Below are positions 23,371-28,124 of a stretch of DNA of 28,124 bases, one piece after another. The notes beneath the pieces were generated by a model. That model saw nothing but the letters and a program-made list of their open reading frames with translations, made no database searches and was not told the origin of the DNA. This DNA is from UBA6049 sp965662345 (GTDB lineage Bacteria; Bacteroidota; Bacteroidia; Flavobacteriales_G; Salibacteraceae), in assembly GCA_965662345.1 (NCBI GenBank), contig CBFIHE010000028.1, positions 1 through 28,124 on the forward strand. The letters run 5' to 3'. Position 1 is the stretch's first letter, and each line of letters opens with the position of its first letter. The position numbers and the translations under genes were made by a program.

Positions 23371-24849
23371 ATGCTTTTTAATTCTCTGGCATTTCTTCTT
23401 TTTCTTCCCATAGTATTTACGCTTTACCACCTGTTAAATAAAAAGCTTACTGCACAGAATATTCTTATTCTTCTAGCCAGTTATGTCTTTTACGGATGGT
23501 GGGATGTTCGTTTTCTCATTCTCATTTTCATTAGTTCGTTAGTAGATTTTATTGTAGGGCAAAAAATTGGTGATGCAGAAAATGAAAAGTCAAAAAAATA
23601 TTGGCTCTATGTAAGTCTGGCCGTAAACTTAGGTTTGTTGGGCTTCTTCAAGTACTACCACTTTTTTGTAGATTCTTTTATTACTTCCTTTTCGTTTATG
23701 GGGTTAGAATTGCATAAAAGTACATTACAAGTTATTCTCCCTGTTGGCATTAGCTTTTATACCTTCCAAACACTTAGTTATAGCTTAGATATTTACAGGG
23801 GGCATTTAACCCATTCTAAAGATCCCATAAAGTTTTTCGCTTTTGTGGCCTTCTTTCCACAGCTTGTTGCAGGGCCTATAGAACGTGCAGCCCATTTACT
23901 CCCTCAGTTTTCTATACCCAGAAAATTTGATACAGACTTTGCCATATCTGGTCTCCGACTCATGCTTTGGGGTTTTTTCAAAAAAGTAGTGATCGCAGAT
24001 AACCTAGCCCAAGTAGTAGATATAGTGTACGTTTCTCCTCAAGAGTACACAGGTATTGAGGTAGTTGCAGCCGCCATAGCATTTACTTTTCAAGTTTATG
24101 GAGATTTCTCTGGCTATTCAGACATAGCTATTGGTACAGCCAGGCTTTTTGGCTTCGATTTGCTTCCTAATTTCAAAACCCCCTTTTATTCTAGGTCTAT
24201 CGCAGAATTTTGGAACAGGTGGCATATTTCTTTAAACACGTGGTTCCGTGATTATATCTATATCCCAATGGGAGGGAGTAGAGGAGGAAATACCATGAAA
24301 TACCGCAATATCATGACTATTTTTTTGGTGAGCGGTTTATGGCATGGTGCAAGTTGGGCTTTTGTAATTTGGGGTGCTTTAAATGGAATATACATGGTTT
24401 TTGGCCTGGCTACAGCTTCCATTAGAACCAGGTTGAATACCCAATTGGGTATAACAGAAACTAGCTTACTAAAGCGTGTAAGCGATCGTCTCTGGGTGGT
24501 GGCACTATTTGGTTTTGGGCTTTTTATTTTTAGGGCGAATAGCATTGTAGATGCGTTTCATTTATTTGTGCAAATCCCTACTCATTTGAGCTACCACCTA
24601 TCAAGTTTAGAGGTGCTTAATGCCACATTAACGAGTTTGTTTGATTCTACTCAAGACCTACTGATCATGATTGTGTCTGTAGGGTTTATGATGGGGATAG
24701 ATTTTAAAATTAGAAACTCAGATATGGGCATATGGCTTCTTTCTCTAAGAAGGTATAAGTCTGTTGCACTAGAAATTCTAATCGTTCTTTGGATTTTTGT
24801 TTTTGGTGCGTTTGCCCAGCCAGAAAACTTCGTTTATTTCAGGTTCTAA
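23371..24849 (+). CDS. MBOAT-family O-acyltransferase (AlgI/DltB-like)
   Basis: This 492-residue polytopic inner-membrane protein should carry acyl groups across the membrane to modify an extracellular polysaccharide or other polymer. Visible family marks are the N-terminal FNSLAFLLFLPIVFTLYHLL, ASYVFYGWWDVRFL, LPVGISFYTFQTLSYSLDIYRG, FPQLVAGPIERA, YGDFSGYSDIAIG, the SIAEFWNRWHISLNTWFRDYIYIPMGG segment and the catalytic histidine in GLWHGASWAFVIWG (His325). Length is normal for AlgI-type proteins. It overlaps the next gene by one base, TAATG, which suggests translational coupling to the SGNH-like partner. The acceptor polymer is unknown and no polysaccharide biosynthesis genes are next to it. 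Confidence 0.93.
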   Translation: MLFNSLAFLLFLPIVFTLYHLLNKKLTAQNILILLASYVFYGWWDVRFLILIFISSLVDFIVGQKIGDAENEKSKKYWLYVSLAVNLGLLGFFKYYHFFVDSFITSFSFMGLELHKSTLQVILPVGISFYTFQTLSYSLDIYRGHLTHSKDPIKFFAFVAFFPQLVAGPIERAAHLLPQFSIPRKFDTDFAISGLRLMLWGFFKKVVIADNLAQVVDIVYVSPQEYTGIEVVAAAIAFTFQVYGDFSGYSDIAIGTARLFGFDLLPNFKTPFYSRSIAEFWNRWHISLNTWFRDYIYIPMGGSRGGNTMKYRNIMTIFLVSGLWHGASWAFVIWGALNGIYMVFGLATASIRTRLNTQLGITETSLLKRVSDRLWVVALFGFGLFIFRANSIVDAFHLFVQIPTHLSYHLSSLEVLNATLTSLFDSTQDLLIMIVSVGFMMGIDFKIRNSDMGIWLLSLRRYKSVALEILIVLWIFVFGAFAQPENFVYFRF

Positions 24850-25790
24850 TGATTCGGATGGTAAAACATATTGGTTTTTGGTTGCTTCCAGTTTTCATTG
24901 CTGTATTCATTGTTTGGCAGGTAGAAGTACCCAATACGTACCGATATCTTTTTGCAAAGAATGAGGGCTGTGATATAGAGTGGATTGCAGCGCGAATTCA
25001 GAAGAAAGAAGTGCCACTGAAAATCGTTTTCATGGGGGCATCGCATACGGGTTGCGGAATAAATGACAGAATCATAAACAATAGGCTAGGTCTTGAGAAA
25101 GGTTCTGTTGCCAACCTATCTTATTGTGGCGGCAATAGAAATATACATGCCGAGGTACTCAAAGATTTATTAGGTCAACATAAGCCAGAAAGAATCATAC
25201 TGGATGTAGTTCGCGATGAGCCAAAAGACTCTCATAGAGACTTTGGGTTTTTGGCAGATCGTAGAGATGTATGGAATGCGCCATTACTTTTTAATGGTGA
25301 TTACCTGCGCGATTTATTGCATAATTTTCAAGTACATTTCTTCTACCTGCAAGACAGGGTATTCAATCGTGAAGTTGATAATCTGGATTTGAAAAAGGCC
25401 TATGGATTCAACGATGTATTTCATGCAACAGCCTCACCAGAATCATTAGAAAGTTTCAGGAAAGAGGAGGAAGAGAAGTATAGGCATTGGCAATCTAATG
25501 GCTTTGGATTTTGGGAAGAGAAGAAACAAGAAGTAAGCTTGGGTTACGTAGAAGAGTTTGTGTCAATTTGTAGGCAGGCTGGAGTTGAGGTAAGTTTTCT
25601 GTACATTCCAGCCTACGGAATGGTGGCTTCTGAGCCTATGCATGCTGATGCATATAGAGAGTATGGAGAGTTAATTATTCCACCCGATCGTATTTTCCGT
25701 AATACGGATTACTGGATAGATAGGCAACATTTGAATAGCGAAGGATCTAAGCAGTTTAGCATTTGGCTTGCAGAGAAACTGAAAGAATAG
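24849..25790 (+). CDS. SGNH-like acyl-transfer partner of the MBOAT protein
   Basis: This 313-residue protein has one N-terminal membrane segment (IGFWLLPVFIAVFIVW) and a periplasmic domain. It starts with KIVFMGASHTGCGIND, where Ser65 is in the position of the SGNH/DltD nucleophile, and ends with YWIDRQHLNSEGSKQFSIWLAEKL, which supplies the DxxH pair of SGNH hydrolases and O-acyltransferases such as AlgX/AlgJ. Between them lies ERIILDVVRDEPKDS. ATG 24849 overlaps the MBOAT stop by one base; a second ATG follows three codons later. The gene pair is the usual layout of MBOAT-dependent O-acetylation systems, in which the SGNH protein receives the acyl group and passes it to the polymer. The exact family is not assigned. 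Confidence 0.8.
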   Translation: MIRMVKHIGFWLLPVFIAVFIVWQVEVPNTYRYLFAKNEGCDIEWIAARIQKKEVPLKIVFMGASHTGCGINDRIINNRLGLEKGSVANLSYCGGNRNIHAEVLKDLLGQHKPERIILDVVRDEPKDSHRDFGFLADRRDVWNAPLLFNGDYLRDLLHNFQVHFFYLQDRVFNREVDNLDLKKAYGFNDVFHATASPESLESFRKEEEEKYRHWQSNGFGFWEEKKQEVSLGYVEEFVSICRQAGVEVSFLYIPAYGMVASEPMHADAYREYGELIIPPDRIFRNTDYWIDRQHLNSEGSKQFSIWLAEKLKE

Positions 25791-25827
25791 TAATTCTTGT
25801 AACTTTAACGCGATTTAAATTCAATAC

Positions 25828-26244
25828 ATGAAAAAGATTTTTTCTCTATCAATTATCACTGTAGTTCTGCTGGGTGCTATTACTATACTCTTTTTGTATT
25901 ACGGTTCTTATTCTGAAGGAGTAAGGGCTGGAACGGTAATTAAACTGAGTAAAAAGGGAGTGCTCTTCAAAACATGGGAAGGGCAACTTGACCTCAAGAG
26001 CTTTGGAGCCGTAAAAAGCAGTAATCAACTTTCTGAAGTATTTGAGTTTAGTGTAGAGAAAGGACATGATAGTCTGTACAGTGCTTTAGAAGATGTTTCT
26101 CTTTCTGGCGAGCGGATCAATCTTTATTATGTTGAGCGCTATGCCATATTGCCATGGCGTGGCTCTACGAAGTATTTTGTTACCAAAGTAGATCGGTCAG
26201 GAAAAGTGGAAGAAGAGAAAAAAGATGGTCTTTACAATAAATAA
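25828..26244 (+). CDS. small membrane-anchored protein of unknown function
   Basis: This 138-residue protein has a single N-terminal hydrophobic helix (IFSLSIITVVLLGAITILFLYYG), then GSYSEGVRAGTVIKLSKKGVLFKTWEGQLDL, and later INLYYVERYAILPWRGSTKYFVTKV. This SEGxRxGxxxKxSxKGxxxKTWEG pattern is common to small Bacteroidota proteins that databases sometimes label 6-phosphogluconate dehydrogenase; that label looks wrong, because there is no Rossmann fold or catalytic motif. It starts 37 bases after the SGNH-like gene and may be in the same transcript. Periplasmic orientation of the C-terminal beta domain is expected. Function unknown. Confidence 0.8.
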   Translation: MKKIFSLSIITVVLLGAITILFLYYGSYSEGVRAGTVIKLSKKGVLFKTWEGQLDLKSFGAVKSSNQLSEVFEFSVEKGHDSLYSALEDVSLSGERINLYYVERYAILPWRGSTKYFVTKVDRSGKVEEEKKDGLYNK

Positions 26245-26295
26245 GAGTGGGTTGAAGGGCCCGTATACCTTCATCGAAAAACAAATTTAAAGCGG

Positions 26296-27351
26296 ATGAA
26301 AAAATTAGTTGTTTTTGCAATGCTCCTGGCGGGGTTTACGGCATACTCCCAAATGAAAACACCTTTAATAGAAGTGCTTACTAGTGCTACTTGTGGACCT
26401 TGTAGGCCTGGTAATGAAAACCTTAAGGCCGTGTTGGATAATTATCCAGGGCAATACGTTCAGATTAAATATCAAATGAGTTGGCCTGGTTCAGGAGATG
26501 ATTATTATACCCAAGAAGCAGGTAGCAGAAGAGGATATTACGGTACAAGTGGTATACCAGATATGTTTGTAAACGGAGAGAATAACTACGACCCGCGTAA
26601 CTTCACTGCCGCAGACTTTGAGTCTTATTTGACTGAGCCTGCATCTATGGAGATTTCTGTTTGGGATAGCCTAGACCCTTCAAATCAGACCGTTTACTAC
26701 GATGTACAGATGGTGCCAACAGGAACCATTCCTGCAATAGCCTATAGAGCATTTGTTGGTATTGTTGAGCGCACCACATTTTTAAACGTTGCTTCAAACG
26801 GTGAAACAGAGTTCCACGATGTTATGAAGAAATTGATACCGGGTGGTTCAGGCGAATTTATCTTAGACCAAAATGGCTTAACACCAGATACGGCAATTGT
26901 TTTCCAAGGATCGTACACCTTTAATGGTAGCTACGATGCGACAACTACAGCAGATAACCCTGTGAACCATGCTAATGCCCATACAGTAGAAAGCTTTGAT
27001 AGTTTGTTTGTGGTGGCTTGGCTGCAAGACATGCAAACCAAAGAGGTGATTCAGGCTTCTAGTTCATTACTTTCTGCTCCAGATGATTCAACGGGTACAT
27101 CAACAGGTGCTGAGCTTACAAAAGATTCAAGTTTTGAAGTATATCCAAACCCGGCAACAGATGTATTGCGAATAGATTTCAAGAAATCATACCTAGGTAA
27201 CAACATTGAAATTTATGATGTTCAGGGAAGACAGGTTATGACTAGTCGCGTAGAAAGTGCCTCTGTGCAAGAATTGAATATTTCAACTTTGTCTAAAGGG
27301 ATATACGTTTTGAAAATTGGCGATGAATGCAAGAAAATTGCACTTGAATAA
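26296..27351 (+). CDS. Omp28-like thioredoxin-fold protein secreted by the T9SS
   Basis: This 351-residue exported protein has a signal peptide ending TAYSQ (about residue 19) followed directly by a thioredoxin-like domain: PLIEVLTSATCGPCRPGNENLKAVL, with the redox motif Cys33-Gly-Pro-Cys36, then QIKYQMSWPGSGDDYY and GIPDMFVNG, where a cis-proline precedes the substrate-side strand. A beta-rich middle domain follows. The last 70 residues (FEVYPNPATDVLRIDF to ECKKIALE) are a type A T9SS sorting domain, so the protein is secreted or attached to the cell surface. The mixture resembles Omp28-family proteins of Bacteroidota. Whether the CGPC pair is redox-active outside the cell is unknown. Confidence 0.9.
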   Translation: MKKLVVFAMLLAGFTAYSQMKTPLIEVLTSATCGPCRPGNENLKAVLDNYPGQYVQIKYQMSWPGSGDDYYTQEAGSRRGYYGTSGIPDMFVNGENNYDPRNFTAADFESYLTEPASMEISVWDSLDPSNQTVYYDVQMVPTGTIPAIAYRAFVGIVERTTFLNVASNGETEFHDVMKKLIPGGSGEFILDQNGLTPDTAIVFQGSYTFNGSYDATTTADNPVNHANAHTVESFDSLFVVAWLQDMQTKEVIQASSSLLSAPDDSTGTSTGAELTKDSSFEVYPNPATDVLRIDFKKSYLGNNIEIYDVQGRQVMTSRVESASVQELNISTLSKGIYVLKIGDECKKIALE

Positions 27352-27446
27352 AAGATCGCTTTCTTGCCTTAGAAAACTAAAGATCCATTCATAACCCATT
27401 CCTCCCTGTTTATTTCTTGCGCATGAATGAATCTAGGGGGTTTAAT

Positions 27447-27461
27447 TATTGATAATCAATA
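27447..27461. repeat. 15-bp perfect palindrome upstream of the right-edge secreted protein
   Basis: TATTGAT and ATCAATA are seven-base arms around a central A, lying 73 bases before ATG 27535 in an AT-rich gap. It could be an operator, but no second copy is seen in the window, and short AT-rich palindromes arise easily by chance. Confidence 0.35.
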
Positions 27462-27534
27462 GTTTATTAGCCAAAAAGTAAACCTGAGTATTATATGCAC
27501 AAGCCTTTGTTAATTTTTTATTTTCGTGGCCTGA

Positions 27535-28124
27535 ATGAAGAAGATTCAATTATTGGTTATGAAAAATATGTCAGTACCCTTTCAGCTTGTGAAACATTAT
27601 TTTCCACTAGGTCTTTTAATGACCATTTTCATTTTTGCAAATGCTCGTTTTCAAGCGGTTGGGCAAACCCCAGGGCAGATATTTGATCCTGCAACCAATT
27701 CAAATTCTCAAGCAATTTTGGATTCTGCGTCCAACGGATGGATTACAGCTTCAGGTTCTGCTTTTACGTCCAGTATATTGGATGAATCTTCTGAGTTTGA
27801 TTATTCAGGGTGGAATGTGGTTTATCATGTTTCTACCGAACCTAATTCCGATTTACAAACAGGTGCCTCATGCGGGTCAACAGAAATTGTAGATAATCCT
27901 ACGACAAACGAACATGCGGCATATTTCAGGATAGTAGATCCTAACGGAACATATGGTGATGGTGATGAATTGGTTGTTTTTCGGATGCGGGTGGCAGACG
28001 AGCCCGGCAATGCATCTTACGGGTATAGCTTCTTAATAGATACCGATAATGCTATTGGTAACAATGACAACAATTCTATGTCTGGTAACCCGGGTTTTGA
28101 GCTAGAGGTATTATATGCTTCCGG
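27535..28124 (+). CDS. secreted protein of unknown function, N-terminal part, cut by window edge
   Basis: An open frame of 196 codons starts at ATG 27535 and runs off the right edge; ATG 27559 and ATG 27568 are possible alternatives. The start MKKIQLLVMKNM is followed by a long hydrophobic signal segment (PLGLLMTIFIFANARFQAVG) with likely cleavage near VGQ-TP. The mature part is acidic and low in lysine: GQIFDPATNSNSQAILDSASNGWITASGSAF, YSGWNVVYHVS, then FRIVDPNGTYGDGDELVVFRMRV and YSFLIDTDNAIGNNDNNSMSGNPGFELEVLYAS. Aspartate/asparagine-rich segments such as DTDNAIGNNDNN may bind calcium. It looks like the start of a large surface or T9SS-exported protein, but no sorting domain is visible because the end is missing. 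Confidence 0.8.
   Translation, partial: MKKIQLLVMKNMSVPFQLVKHYFPLGLLMTIFIFANARFQAVGQTPGQIFDPATNSNSQAILDSASNGWITASGSAFTSSILDESSEFDYSGWNVVYHVSTEPNSDLQTGASCGSTEIVDNPTTNEHAAYFRIVDPNGTYGDGDELVVFRMRVADEPGNASYGYSFLIDTDNAIGNNDNNSMSGNPGFELEVLYAS

Noticed and set aside
24789..24848. Longer start of the SGNH-like gene inside the MBOAT gene
   Set aside because: The added 20 residues are a shifted-frame reading of the MBOAT C terminus. ATG 24849 gives a normal membrane anchor.
1..28124. CRISPR array, tRNA, rRNA, insertion sequence or prophage
   Set aside because: No regularly spaced repeats, no tRNA- or rRNA-like stretches, and no transposase, integrase or phage genes were seen on either strand.

Overview
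The window comes from a member of the Bacteroidota, most likely a marine-type flavobacterium. Four things point there: SusC/SusD proteins, type IX secretion (T9SS) sorting domains, lipoproteins with Bacteroidota-style lipoboxes, and promoters of the TTG-N19/21-TAnnTTTG kind with little Shine-Dalgarno signal. Genus cannot be read from the sequence.

Left third (1-12966): an alpha-glucan (starch/maltodextrin) utilisation locus. A tight minus-strand operon encodes phosphofructokinase, a BadF/NAGK-type sugar kinase, beta-phosphoglucomutase and a GH65 disaccharide phosphorylase that runs off the left edge. Divergent from it is a NUDIX-domain transcription factor with a degenerate Nudix box, then a secreted GH13 amylase with a T9SS tail, then SusC, SusD, a small lipoprotein and a secreted protein carrying two copies of a module that is also found at the N terminus of the amylase. 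Three matching 21-bp palindromes, before the regulator/pfkA pair, before the amylase and before susC, look like the regulator's operators. Together the genes would cut glucan outside the cell, import oligosaccharides across the outer membrane, phosphorolyse maltose, and feed both products to fructose-1,6-bisphosphate. No inner-membrane transporter or phosphoglucose isomerase is in view.

Middle (12965-19820): unlinked genes. These are a GNAT-like protein of unknown function, an ArnT/PMT-type membrane glycosyltransferase convergent with a GT2 glycosyltransferase, a YifB-type AAA+ ATPase, a divergent DUF6268-like outer-membrane protein, and a 354-bp intergenic region with three hairpin repeats, two of them inverted copies with compensatory stem changes.

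Right third (19821-28124): a DUF2147 protein and a lipoprotein of unknown function; an azurin plus di-haem cytochrome c peroxidase operon with a strong terminator; a SIMPL-domain protein; an MBOAT acyltransferase with an SGNH-like partner; a small membrane-anchored protein; a thioredoxin-fold Omp28-like T9SS cargo; and the start of a further secreted protein cut by the right edge.

Two assembly gaps matter. A 48-N gap in pfkA appears correctly sized (16 codons). A 9-N gap in the amylase gene is flanked by identical 78-bp copies and is almost certainly a contig overlap that was not merged.
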